DNA from: JBBQLG01 sp964251665
GTDB taxonomy: Bacteria > Bacteroidota > Bacteroidia > Cytophagales > Spirosomataceae
Direction of reading: 5' to 3'
DNA length: 64,000 nt
NCBI GenBank assembly: GCA_964251665.1
Contig: CAXUKO010000007.1
Location: forward strand, 244,716-308,715
This document shows positions 8,459-15,555 of this stretch, piece after piece. Numbering within the stretch: the stretch's first letter is position 1; the number at the start of each line of letters is the position of its first letter. The notes beneath the pieces are model-generated. The model made no database searches. It was not told the DNA's origin and saw only the letters and a program-made list of their open reading frames with translations. The position numbers and the translations under genes were made by a program.

Positions 8459-8722
8459 TCAAACGAATAATGCACAAATCCTGTAAATTAATCTTTAAAT
8501 AGTCATCAATTGGTTTTGTATGGGTTTGCCTGTTCAGCTAAGGTGACAATGCAGCACAACCACGCCCCACAAAGCGCTTGACTTTTCGCAACAATCCCGA
8601 ACTTAGGGCCAGATTGGCCATCGGCTATGCGTTGAACTGATGCTTCACTATCCTGCTAACCTCGAATTATAGCACACTGACCACCCGATGGCGGTATGTT
8701 TGCGTAAATTTCACTACAGACA
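8459..8722. other. Intergenic region before the CoA-transferase genes
   Basis: The spacer between tetR and the CoA-transferase gene is AT-rich near tetR and GC-richer after 8540. The only signal seen besides the operator is TATGTTTG at 8695-8702, a match to the -7 pattern TAnnTTTG placed 20 bases before the ATG at 8723; no clear -33 element was found. No gene is visible here. Confidence 0.5.
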
Positions 8723-9436
8723 ATGATCAATAAAGTGATTTCCGGTGCCGATGCCGCCGTAGCCGACATCCCCGACGGGGCAATATTAATGCTCGGCGGC
8801 TTTGGGTTATGCGGTATTCCTGAAAACTGCATTGCGGCCCTGCTCCGAACGGGCGTTAAAAACCTGACCTGCATCTCCAACAATGCCGGGGTCGATGAGT
8901 TCGGTATCGGGCTGATGCTCAAAACGAGGCAGGTCAAAAAAATGATCTCGTCCTACGTGGGCGAAAACCAGGAATTCGAGCGGCAACTTCTATCGGGCGA
9001 ACTGGAAGTTGACCTGATTCCGCAGGGAACGCTGGCCGAGCGTATCCGGGCCGGTGGGGCCGGTATTCCGGCGTTTTTTACCCCGGCGGGCGTGGGCACC
9101 GAAATTGCGGAAGGTAAAGAGGTTCGGGAATACGCCGGTAAATTGTACCTGCTTGAAGAGTGGTTACGGGCCGATTTTGCCCTTGTAAAAGCCTGGAAGG
9201 GCGACACGGCGGGCAACCTGATTTTTAACGGTACGGCCCGCAACTTCAACCCCATGATGGCTACGGCGGGTAAAATTACCATTGCCGAAGTGGAAGAACT
9301 CGTTCCGGCGGGGGAATTGGACCCGAACCAGATTCATACGCCGGGCATCTTTGTAAACCGGATTTTTCAGGGTACTAATTACGAAAAACGCATCGAACAA
9401 CGGACCACATCAGTTAGTAAGTTGGTAAGTCCGTAA
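8723..9436 (+). CDS. scoA: 3-oxoacid CoA-transferase subunit A (237 aa)
   Basis: Subunit A of a family I CoA-transferase, which moves CoA from succinyl-CoA or another acyl-CoA to a 3-oxo acid. The GG-rich nucleotide-fold start (ILMLGGFGLCGIPENCI) is near residue 22. The conserved stretches LIPQGTLAERIRAGGAGIPAFFT and NPMMATAGKITIAEVEELV follow. Subunit B is encoded 88 bases downstream. The C-terminus is odd: family members usually end EKRIExRTVRK, whereas here EKRIEQRTTSVSKLVSP ends in codons belonging to an octamer repeat array. It is a split paralogue of the fused enzyme at 18509. The substrate could be acetoacetate or 3-oxoadipate; location just outside the pca cluster does not decide. Confidence 0.93.
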   Translation: MINKVISGADAAVADIPDGAILMLGGFGLCGIPENCIAALLRTGVKNLTCISNNAGVDEFGIGLMLKTRQVKKMISSYVGENQEFERQLLSGELEVDLIPQGTLAERIRAGGAGIPAFFTPAGVGTEIAEGKEVREYAGKLYLLEEWLRADFALVKAWKGDTAGNLIFNGTARNFNPMMATAGKITIAEVEELVPAGELDPNQIHTPGIFVNRIFQGTNYEKRIEQRTTSVSKLVSP

Positions 9437-9523
9437 GTCAGCAAATCGGTAAGTGCTTCGTTTGGGAGTACTTACCGACTTACCGACTTGCTGATTTACC
9501 AAACTTACTGACTTACCGACTAT
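9413..9523. repeat. Facing arrays of CGGTAAGT-like octamers between the CoA-transferase subunits
   Basis: The plus strand carries about five imperfect 8-base units (TTGGTAAGT, CCGTAAGT, CAGCAAAT, CGGTAAGT) at about 9417-9454, and about six complementary units (ACTTACCG type) at about 9470-9519. The two arrays can pair into a long imperfect hairpin around CTTCGTTTGGGAG. The left array encodes the final residues of subunit A. Confidence 0.75.
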
Positions 9524-9524
9524 C

Positions 9525-10181
9525 ATGTTAGACAAACACCAGATTGCCCGGCGCATTGCCCGCGAACTCCGCGATGGCTACTACGTAAACCTCGGCATCG
9601 GCATCCCCACGCTGGTCGCTAATTATATCCCCGCCGGTATTAATGTCGTGCTGCAATCCGAAAATGGACTGCTCGGCATTGGCCCCTTCCCAACAGAAGC
9701 GGAAGTGGATGCCGACCTGATCAATGCCGGAAAGCAAACCGTTACCATGCTGGCCGGTTCGTCGCTGTTCAGCTCGGCGGAGAGTTTTGCCATGATCCGG
9801 GGAGGCCACGTCGACCTGACGATTCTGGGCGCGATGGAAGTCTCGGAGAACGGCGACATTGCCAACTGGAAAATTCCCGGCAAGATGGTGAAAGGGATGG
9901 GCGGGGCGATGGACCTGGTGGCCTCCGCCGAAAACATCATTGTAGCCATGCAGCATGTCAACAAAGCCGGTCAATCAAAACTACTAAAGACGTGCTCGCT
10001 ACCGCTGACGGGTCTGCGCTGCGTCAAAAAAATAGTGACTGAACTGGCGGTACTGGATATACTGCCTGAAGGCGGATTTCGCCTGCTCGAAACGGCACCG
10101 GGCGTATCCGTAGACGAAGTCAGAAATGCAACCGAGGGGAGACTGGTTGTTGAAGGAGAGGTACCGGAGATGACGTTTTAG
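9525..10181 (+). CDS. scoB: 3-oxoacid CoA-transferase subunit B (218 aa)
   Basis: Subunit B of the same enzyme. It carries the GxGxP fold start (VNLGIGIPTLVANYI, about residue 22) and the catalytic glutamate in SENGLLGIGPFP (Glu46), which forms the covalent glutamyl-CoA intermediate in this family. The later block ESFAMIRGGHVDLTILGAMEVSENGDIANWKIPGKMVKGMGGAMDL (cited as separate pieces: SFAMIRGGHVD, IANWKIPG, GMGGAMDL) is fully conserved. It follows subunit A in one transcription unit and is followed after five bases by the toxin-antitoxin pair. Confidence 0.94.
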   Translation: MLDKHQIARRIARELRDGYYVNLGIGIPTLVANYIPAGINVVLQSENGLLGIGPFPTEAEVDADLINAGKQTVTMLAGSSLFSSAESFAMIRGGHVDLTILGAMEVSENGDIANWKIPGKMVKGMGGAMDLVASAENIIVAMQHVNKAGQSKLLKTCSLPLTGLRCVKKIVTELAVLDILPEGGFRLLETAPGVSVDEVRNATEGRLVVEGEVPEMTF

Positions 10182-10186
10182 CGTAA

Positions 10187-10453
10187 ATGGCAAAAAAACG
10201 GTATTTTCAACGTATGGAATACATAGCTGAACGGATTACGCTGGACCCGGATTTGTGTAACGGGAAACCTACAATACGGGGGAAACGCATTACGGTGCAA
10301 ACGATTTTGGAATTCCTGGGCGCGGGTGAAAGTGCCGAGGAGATACTGCTTCAATATCCGTCTCTGGAACCCGACGATATTGCGGCCTGCATGCGATTTG
10401 CGGCCCAACTGATGAATCGGCACTACGTCATTCGCCCGCTTCAGGCCGCCTGA
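10187..10453 (+). CDS. DUF433 family protein, likely antitoxin (88 aa)
   Basis: The sequence RITLDPDLCNGKPTIRGKRI followed by LEFLGAGESAEEILLQYPSLEPDDI is the DUF433 signature (xPxVCxGKPxIRGTRI, then a (Y/F)P.L...DI helix). DUF433 proteins are DNA-binding, winged-helix-like partners usually encoded directly before a DUF5615 PIN-like protein, as here with a one-base gap. The family start is normally close to the MEYIAERIT segment, so the ATG at 10214 is a good alternative to the one at 10187, which is only five bases after scoB. It probably represses its own promoter and neutralises its partner, by family analogy. Confidence 0.85.
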   Translation: MAKKRYFQRMEYIAERITLDPDLCNGKPTIRGKRITVQTILEFLGAGESAEEILLQYPSLEPDDIAACMRFAAQLMNRHYVIRPLQAA

Positions 10454-10454
10454 T

Positions 10455-10796
10455 ATGCCCACTTACTTAATTGACGCTAATCTACCCTATTACTTCTCGC
10501 TTTGGCGTTCCGATCAATACATCCACCAGAACGACATTGATGATGAATGGTCTGACAGTCAAATATGGAACTATGCCAAAGACAACGCCCTCACTATCAT
10601 CACGAAAGACACGGATTTTTCAAACCGAATTTTACTAAAGGAGCCGCCCCCGCGTGTAATTTTGATTAGTTTTGGCAACCTGAAAATGCGTCCTTTTTTT
10701 GAACGGATCAGTAGTTGCTGGCAGACAGTTTGTGAGCTGAGTAACGAGAACAAACTGGTTACTGTCTATCTTGATCGGGTGGAAGCAATTGAATGA
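10455..10796 (+). CDS. DUF5615 PIN-like protein, likely toxin (113 aa)
   Basis: The start YLIDANLP and the block ALTIITKDTDFSNRIL are the two acidic motifs of DUF5615, a compact PIN-like nuclease fold. Visible acidic residues are Asp7, Asp52 and Asp54, with others around 27-34. PIN-domain toxins of VapC type cut RNA. Whether DUF5615 proteins do so is less well settled, and the role is inferred from the DUF433 partner one base upstream. The tail has no second domain. It ends the plus-strand run before a repeat-containing spacer. Confidence 0.85.
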   Translation: MPTYLIDANLPYYFSLWRSDQYIHQNDIDDEWSDSQIWNYAKDNALTIITKDTDFSNRILLKEPPPRVILISFGNLKMRPFFERISSCWQTVCELSNENKLVTVYLDRVEAIE

Positions 10797-11108
10797 CAAT
10801 AAGCGGGTAAGAGAGCAGTTACAGCCCGAGGCTTGGGAACGCTACCAACACGAACCCGAGTAACGGGGGTATCTTTGAAAAATTACGGGAAGAAAATGCG
10901 GAGTAGCGCGTTAATCAGTAGAAGCTGTTTAGACTTTATAAAACCACGTTGCTTTTGAGATTACTCCTGATGTCAGAATGACAAAAGCAACGTGGTTTTG
11001 GATAGAAAAGTATAGCTTTAAATACTCCAGCCGCTTCGTCGAGTTGTCCAACAAGTTGGGAGAAGGCATCAAATGACCTATCACTATGGTCTCTGATGCT
11101 CCATCGTA
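10797..11108. other. Spacer with a gene scrap and a hairpin
   Basis: No intact gene is seen in these 312 bases. At about 10794-10862 a short open stretch reads VREQLQPEAWERYQHEPE and then stops, with no start codon; it may be the tail of a lost small gene. An 18-bp hairpin at 10940-10999 is listed separately. The region separates the plus-strand toxin gene from the convergent SDR gene. Confidence 0.4.
10940..10999. repeat. 18-bp stem hairpin, possible diverged member of the TGTCATCC hairpin group
   Basis: AAAACCACGTTGCTTTTG (10940-10957) pairs perfectly with 10982-10999 around a 24-base loop. The loop's right side reads TGTCAGAATGACAAAA, similar to the CAGGATGACAAAA edge of the six hairpins listed below, but the GAAGGATCTT block is absent. 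It may also serve as a terminator between the convergent genes. Confidence 0.5.
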
Positions 11109-11918
11109 TCAGCCAAAAAATGCAGTCTCTACTCCCGCCCGGAACGCTTCGTCGCCCACCTGTAGCCGCTGCGCATACATTCCTTGGGCATCTTCGCCTG
11201 CTACATAGCGTAACTGATTCTTGCCATCGGTAGCCGCTTCATAGACAACATCAGCAATCTGTTCGGCCGTTGACCCGTTCGACTGCCGGGCGGGGTCGGA
11301 GAATCGGGCCATTACTTTATTCACTAAGTCCGTGTATGCGTTGTGCTGCGCCAGCACCAGCGAACGACCGGCAAAATCGGTGCGAATACCACCCGGCGAA
11401 ACGGTTTTGATGCCGATGCCGAATTTCCCGAGTTCAAACGCCATGCTCTCACTCCACCCTTCCAGCGCCCATTTTGTGGCATGATACACTGAGTTAAAGG
11501 GGAACGCTACCAACCCGCCAATCGACGTTGTGGCAATAAACAGGCCCGCCCGATTCTCCCTGAAATGCGGGATGAACGCCTGCGTTACCCGAATCACACC
11601 CAGCAGGTTGGTATTGATTTCCTGCACAAGCTGCTCATCGGTCGTGCCTTCCAGCGGACCCGCCAGCCCATAACCGGCATTATTAAAGACGACATCCACC
11701 CTACCCGAATCGAGCACTTCCTGCACGGTAGCCCGTATCTGATCCAGGCTGGTAACGTCCAGCGGCAGCAGCCGGATGTTCTCAACCTGAGCCAGTTCGG
11801 TGGCCTGCTCAGGTTTCCGCATGGTGGCAATCACGTTCCAGCCTTTGCCGGCAAACAGCAGAGCGGTGGCTTTTCCTAAGCCGGTGGAGGCTCCGGTGAT
11901 AAAAATAGTTTGTGACAT
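11109..11918 (-). CDS. Short-chain dehydrogenase/reductase (269 aa)
   Basis: A classical SDR: cofactor motif TGASTGLG (residues 8-15), NNAG at 79-82, and catalytic Ser132, Tyr145 and Lys149 (SVYHATKW). The sequence DVTSLDQIRATV near residue 54 binds the adenine part of NAD(P). After the active site it has the PGGIRTDFAGRS loop found in many SDRs annotated as acting on steroids, retinol or other lipophilic alcohols. No signal peptide is seen, so it is cytoplasmic. It lies 51 bases downstream of another SDR on the same strand. The substrate cannot be told. Confidence 0.92.
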   Translation of the reverse strand: MSQTIFITGASTGLGKATALLFAGKGWNVIATMRKPEQATELAQVENIRLLPLDVTSLDQIRATVQEVLDSGRVDVVFNNAGYGLAGPLEGTTDEQLVQEINTNLLGVIRVTQAFIPHFRENRAGLFIATTSIGGLVAFPFNSVYHATKWALEGWSESMAFELGKFGIGIKTVSPGGIRTDFAGRSLVLAQHNAYTDLVNKVMARFSDPARQSNGSTAEQIADVVYEAATDGKNQLRYVAGEDAQGMYAQRLQVGDEAFRAGVETAFFG

Positions 11919-11969
11919 GGGCGAGAATTAAGTTGATTGTTATAATTCGGTTTTACGAGACGCTAAACC

Positions 11970-12737
11970 CTATTTAGCGGCCATGCGGATAGCCCCATCC
12001 AGCCGGATAACTTCGCCGTTGAGCATCTGATTTTCGATGATGTGTTTAGCCAGCGCGGCATACTCACGGGGTTGACCCAGCCGGGGCGGGAATGGTACCT
12101 GCTGACCAAGTGATGCTTTTACTTCATCGGACATACCCGCCATCATGGGTGTCTCGAAAATACCGGGCGCAATAGCCATCACCCGAATGCCGAAGCGGGC
12201 CAGTTCGCGGGCAATGGGCAGGGTCATACTGACGATACCGCCTTTTGAGGCCGAATACGCTGCCTGTCCGATCTGCCCGTCAAAAGCCGCTACGGATGCC
12301 GTTGCTATCAATACCCCCCGCTCCCCGCCTTCATCCGGTTCGTTGGTTTGCAACACCGCCGATACCAGCCGGATCACGTTAAAAGTGCCAATCAAGTTGA
12401 CGGTAATGGTTTTGGTGAAATTTGCCAGCGAGTGCGGCCCATTTTTACCCACTACCCGTTCACCGGGAGCCACGCCAGCGCAGTTTATGGCACCGTGTAA
12501 CCCCCCAAACTGATTCCGGGCCACAGCAATGGCCTGCTGAACGCTGTCGTCATTCGTAACATCAGTCTGAACAAATCGGGCATTGGGGCCCAGCTGTCGT
12601 TCGGCCTGTGCGCCCGCAGTGGCGTTAATGTCAAGCAGCACGGCGTTACTACCATTATCAACCAGCAGTTGTGCGGTGGCCAGCCCCAGACCCGATGCGC
12701 CACCGGTAATGAGAAATGTTTTGTTGGTAAGGATCAT
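11970..12737 (-). CDS. SDR, probable 3-hydroxyacyl-CoA dehydrogenase (HSD10-like, 255 aa)
   Basis: The cofactor motif TGGASGLG (11-18), an acidic Asp36 after the second strand (LLDINA) that favours NAD, and the catalytic set Ser148, Tyr161 and Lys165 mark a classical SDR. The insertion between NCAGVAPGERVVGKNG and the long PGIFETPMMAGM loop resemble type II 3-hydroxyacyl-CoA dehydrogenases. These oxidise 3-hydroxyacyl-CoA to 3-oxoacyl-CoA in fatty or branched-chain acid breakdown. The neighbouring CoA-transferase genes would fit such a role, though they are on the other strand. The 5' flank ends at a CCCCAACCCCC hairpin shared with the DUF559 gene end. Confidence 0.88.
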   Translation of the reverse strand: MILTNKTFLITGGASGLGLATAQLLVDNGSNAVLLDINATAGAQAERQLGPNARFVQTDVTNDDSVQQAIAVARNQFGGLHGAINCAGVAPGERVVGKNGPHSLANFTKTITVNLIGTFNVIRLVSAVLQTNEPDEGGERGVLIATASVAAFDGQIGQAAYSASKGGIVSMTLPIARELARFGIRVMAIAPGIFETPMMAGMSDEVKASLGQQVPFPPRLGQPREYAALAKHIIENQMLNGEVIRLDGAIRMAAK

Positions 12738-12760
12738 GTGCGTGTTTGATTATTATTCAC

Positions 12761-12786
12761 CCCCAACCCCCTTCAGGGGGTTGGGG
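12761..12786. repeat. CCCCAACCCCC hairpin at the DUF559 3' end
   Basis: CCCCAACCCCC (12761-12771) pairs with GGGGGTTGGGG (12776-12786) around TTCA. The same core occurs inside the 82-bp palindrome at 22403. The last codons of the DUF559 gene, which read NTPTP, fall inside this repeat. Confidence 0.75.
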
Positions 12787-13189
12787 TATTTTTGATTATG
12801 TTGCCTGTAGCAGCAGCATTTGCTGGCCATAAGTGACGTTCGATTATTGCCAACATATCATCGATTTGACTAAAAACCTCCTCATTTCGGAATCGGATGA
12901 CGGTTAAGCCAAACTCTTCAAGAAGAGCGGTACGGTTAGCATCATATAATTGTTGCTCCAATGGGTCGTGACTGTTACCATCAAGTTCGACAACCAGCCG
13001 CGCTGTGTGGCAATAGAAATCAGTAATAAAATAGCTGATTGGATGCTGCGGTTTGAATCGAAACCCATTAAATCGCCTGGCTCTTAAACGTTCCCAAAGC
13101 AGTATCTCTGCCGATGTCATAGCCTTACGAAGTTTCCTGGCGTTTTCAAACAATTGGGGAGATGCCCTATAAACCATATCAGTTGCCAT
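12773..13189 (-). CDS. DUF559 endonuclease-fold protein (138 aa)
   Basis: DUF559 proteins share the restriction-endonuclease-like fold of very-short-patch repair enzymes. Signature pieces here are NARKLRKAMTSAEILLWERLR (residues about 16-36), FRFKPQHPISYFITDFYCHTARLVVELDGNSHD in parts (FRFKPQHPI; DFYCHTARLVVELDG), and LTVIRFRNEEVF. The Asp and Glu of the DFY and VELDG segments are the expected metal ligands. The cellular role is not established for the family. The gene stands alone. Its C-terminal NTPTP is supplied by a repeat, suggesting repeat insertion at the original stop. Confidence 0.88.
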   Translation of the reverse strand: MATDMVYRASPQLFENARKLRKAMTSAEILLWERLRARRFNGFRFKPQHPISYFITDFYCHTARLVVELDGNSHDPLEQQLYDANRTALLEEFGLTVIRFRNEEVFSQIDDMLAIIERHLWPANAAATGNIIKNTPTP

Positions 13190-13279
13190 ACGCGGGCAAG
13201 TTAGAATGATTTTTCAACTCCAGTGCCCCTGCTAAAACAACCCCAAATCCTGCTGATTCCGTACTGGTTTAGCATGGAG

Positions 13280-14167
13280 TTACTTATCAGGCGCGGCCAT
13301 ACCGGCCCGAAAGGCTTTGGGTGACTGGCCGGTATGCTGCCGGAACAGCCGCGAGAAATACGCCGGGTCCTCAAAATTCAGCGCATAAGCTATTTCCGAT
13401 ATGCTGAACGAAGTATGCAGCAGGTAACGCTGCGCTTCGGCCATAAAATAGCCCTGCACCACCTGCACAGCCGATTTCTGGGCCACCGTCCGGCAAATCC
13501 GGTTCAGGTGAACGGGTGAGATACACAGCTCACCGGCGTAATCCGTGATGGTTTTTCGGGGCGTGCGGGCGTCTTTAATCCGTTTTAGAAAATCCCGGAA
13601 CAGGGCTAAACTGCGATTGGTTTGGGTCATCCCCAGCGCCGTCTGTAGGGCATAGAACCGAAAAATAGTGGTCAGTAGCGTCGTAAAAAGGGCCTGAAGC
13701 ATGATTTCCCGTTCGGGCAGGCTGTCGAACAGTTCGGCTCTGATTTTTTCGATCAGAAGCAGACCGTCGGCAAACAGCGCGGGTTCGCTACTGGCAGACA
13801 GGATGCACAGGCGGCTCAATTCCAGCGTGATCAGCGACGACTGACTGAACAGCTTCTCGATGTAGGCAACGGACAGCGTCAGAACCGTTCCCCGTACGCC
13901 AGCCTGGAAAACAAACCCGTGCAGTGTGTTTTCGGGGATGACAAGGAAACAGGGGCCGCAGAAGGTGATTTCCTGCTGCTCGATCAACAGCGTACCGCTC
14001 CCGGTTTCGATGCAGAATACCTGAAACAGGTAAGCGTGGATATGGCGTTTAATAACCCAGTTGTACTGCTGACTGCGCGTTTCGAGGGGTTCACAATGCA
14101 CAAAATCCGGCAGAATCGCCTGGCCCATCTCGCCGTACAACCCGTTGAAATTTAAAAAATCAGCCAT
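13280..14167 (-). CDS. pobR: AraC-family regulator, probable activator of pobA (295 aa)
   Basis: The C-terminal 100 residues hold two helix-turn-helix motifs of AraC type (ISPVHLNRICRTVAQKSAVQ and ISEIAYALNFEDPAYFSRLF, the latter followed by RQHTGQSPKAFR). The N-terminal part is a cupin-like sensor domain (HIHAYLFQVFCIETGSGTLL). The frame runs on to 14362, but that extension is translated repeat-like DNA, so I start at the ATG at 14167, which gives the usual length for PobR-type regulators. It is divergent from pobA across a 209-base spacer. By analogy with PobR it would respond to 4-hydroxybenzoate; the effector is inferred from position only. Confidence 0.85.
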   Translation of the reverse strand: MADFLNFNGLYGEMGQAILPDFVHCEPLETRSQQYNWVIKRHIHAYLFQVFCIETGSGTLLIEQQEITFCGPCFLVIPENTLHGFVFQAGVRGTVLTLSVAYIEKLFSQSSLITLELSRLCILSASSEPALFADGLLLIEKIRAELFDSLPEREIMLQALFTTLLTTIFRFYALQTALGMTQTNRSLALFRDFLKRIKDARTPRKTITDYAGELCISPVHLNRICRTVAQKSAVQVVQGYFMAEAQRYLLHTSFSISEIAYALNFEDPAYFSRLFRQHTGQSPKAFRAGMAAPDK

Positions 14168-14180
14168 CTGAAAAGTATTA

Positions 14181-14299
14181 AACGCGGAGTTTACGGATAC
14201 CTGCGGCAATACGAATAAAAACGGATTTGAACAGATTTTACAATCACCCTTTTTATCCGCCCTTACCCGCGTTGCGTCAGCATCCGCCCAATCCGCGTT
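14181..14299. repeat. Diverged MITE-like inverted repeat in the pobR-pobA spacer
   Basis: The ends AACGCGGAGTTTACGGAT (14181-14198) and the complement of AACGCGGATTGGGCGGAT (14282-14299) are imperfect inverted repeats. Both resemble the ends of the 272-bp composite at 18217. It covers most of the regulatory spacer, so it may carry or disturb control sites. Confidence 0.55.
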
Positions 14300-14364
14300 C
14301 CAACAATGTTTATTCTGTCCAAAAAGTAGACAAATATTTCCAAGTATAAGTCTATCGCCCATCC

Positions 14365-14372
14365 TACTTTTG
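14365..14372 (+). promoter_or_regulatory. -7 element (TACTTTTG) just before pobA
   Basis: TACTTTTG is identical to the -7 element of the tetR promoter and lies four bases before the pobA ATG. If used, transcription would begin at or next to the start codon, giving a leaderless message. No good -33 TTTG is seen at the expected distance, as might be expected for an activator-dependent promoter. Confidence 0.45.
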
Positions 14373-14376
14373 TTTC

Positions 14377-15555
14377 ATGCATCAGAAAACACAAGTCGGC
14401 ATCATTGGCGCGGGACCCGCCGGGTTAACCCTCGCGCTTTTGCTGCAGCGGCAGGGTATCGACGCGGTGATCCTCGAAAACCACGACCGGCACTATGTCG
14501 AATCGCGCGTTCGGGCGGGCCTGCTGGAGCAGAACACCGTTGACCTGCTCACCGAACTGGGCGTTGCCGACCGACTGCATGCCGAAGGATTACAGCACCA
14601 CGGCGTGTATCTGAGCTTTAACGGCGTTCGCCAGCGGATACCCTTTACAGAACTCACCAACGGACGATGCATTACAATTTACGGGCAGCAGGAGGTGGTA
14701 AAAGACCTTATCCGGGCTACCCTCGAACGGGGTACGCCCGTTCAGTTTGGAGCCATTGCCACGCGAATCGACGGGCTGGAAACGGACACACCGGTGATTT
14801 ACTACACGCAACATGGTGAACAGCACACGCTGGCCTGCGATTTTGTGGCCGGGTGCGACGGTTACCATGGCATCAGCCGGAAACACCTGCCCAGTGAGCA
14901 GTACCACGAGTTTCGGATTGAGTATCCGTTTAGCTGGCTCGGCATTCTGGCCCATGTCGCGCCCTCGTCCGATGAGTTAATTTATGCCTACCACGAACGG
15001 GGGTTTGCCCTGCTTAGCCTGCGCTCGCCCACCGTCAGCCGACTGTACATTCAGGTAGCCAACAACGACCACATCGAAAACTGGCCCGATGACCGTATCT
15101 GGGACGAGCTGGAAACCCGGCTGGCCTCGGAGGGCTTTACCCTGAAACGCGGGCCGATTTTCGAGAAAAGCATCACGCCCATGCGCAGTTTTATGATCGA
15201 TACCATGCAGTATGGGCGGCTGTTTCTGGCCGGTGATGCCGCTCATATTGTTCCACCAACGGGTGGTAAAGGCCTGAATTTAGCCATCGCCGACATTCGG
15301 TTGCTGGCCGACGGACTGGTCGACTTTTATTCAGCCGACCAGCCTGAGCAGCTGGTTCACTACTCCGAAAACTGCCTGAAACGCATCTGGCGGGTGCAGG
15401 ATTTCTCTAATTTCATGACGTACCTGTTCCACAAACAGGCCGAACACGGTTCGTTTGAAAACCTGATGCAGAAGGCAAAATTCGACTACATTGGCCTGTC
15501 CAATGCACAGGCAACTACCATTGCCGAAAACTACGTGGGCCTGAAAGAGCTATGA
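14377..15555 (+). CDS. pobA: 4-hydroxybenzoate 3-monooxygenase (392 aa)
   Basis: This FAD-dependent aromatic hydroxylase converts 4-hydroxybenzoate to protocatechuate with NAD(P)H and oxygen. It shows the FAD motif GAGPAGL (residues 9-15), a conserved SRVRAGLLEQ segment typical of PobA, the DG motif (GCDGYHGISR), and the second FAD motif GDAAHIVPPTGGKGLNLAIAD. Its length matches the family (about 390). It overlaps the next gene by four bases (ATGA), so translation is coupled. It feeds the protocatechuate branch encoded downstream and is divergent from the AraC regulator. Confidence 0.96.
   Translation: MHQKTQVGIIGAGPAGLTLALLLQRQGIDAVILENHDRHYVESRVRAGLLEQNTVDLLTELGVADRLHAEGLQHHGVYLSFNGVRQRIPFTELTNGRCITIYGQQEVVKDLIRATLERGTPVQFGAIATRIDGLETDTPVIYYTQHGEQHTLACDFVAGCDGYHGISRKHLPSEQYHEFRIEYPFSWLGILAHVAPSSDELIYAYHERGFALLSLRSPTVSRLYIQVANNDHIENWPDDRIWDELETRLASEGFTLKRGPIFEKSITPMRSFMIDTMQYGRLFLAGDAAHIVPPTGGKGLNLAIADIRLLADGLVDFYSADQPEQLVHYSENCLKRIWRVQDFSNFMTYLFHKQAEHGSFENLMQKAKFDYIGLSNAQATTIAENYVGLKEL

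Noticed and set aside
14168..14362. N-terminal extension of the AraC regulator
   Set aside because: The 65 extra residues translate a repeat found elsewhere as non-coding DNA (resembling the element at 18217), so the start was moved to 14167.
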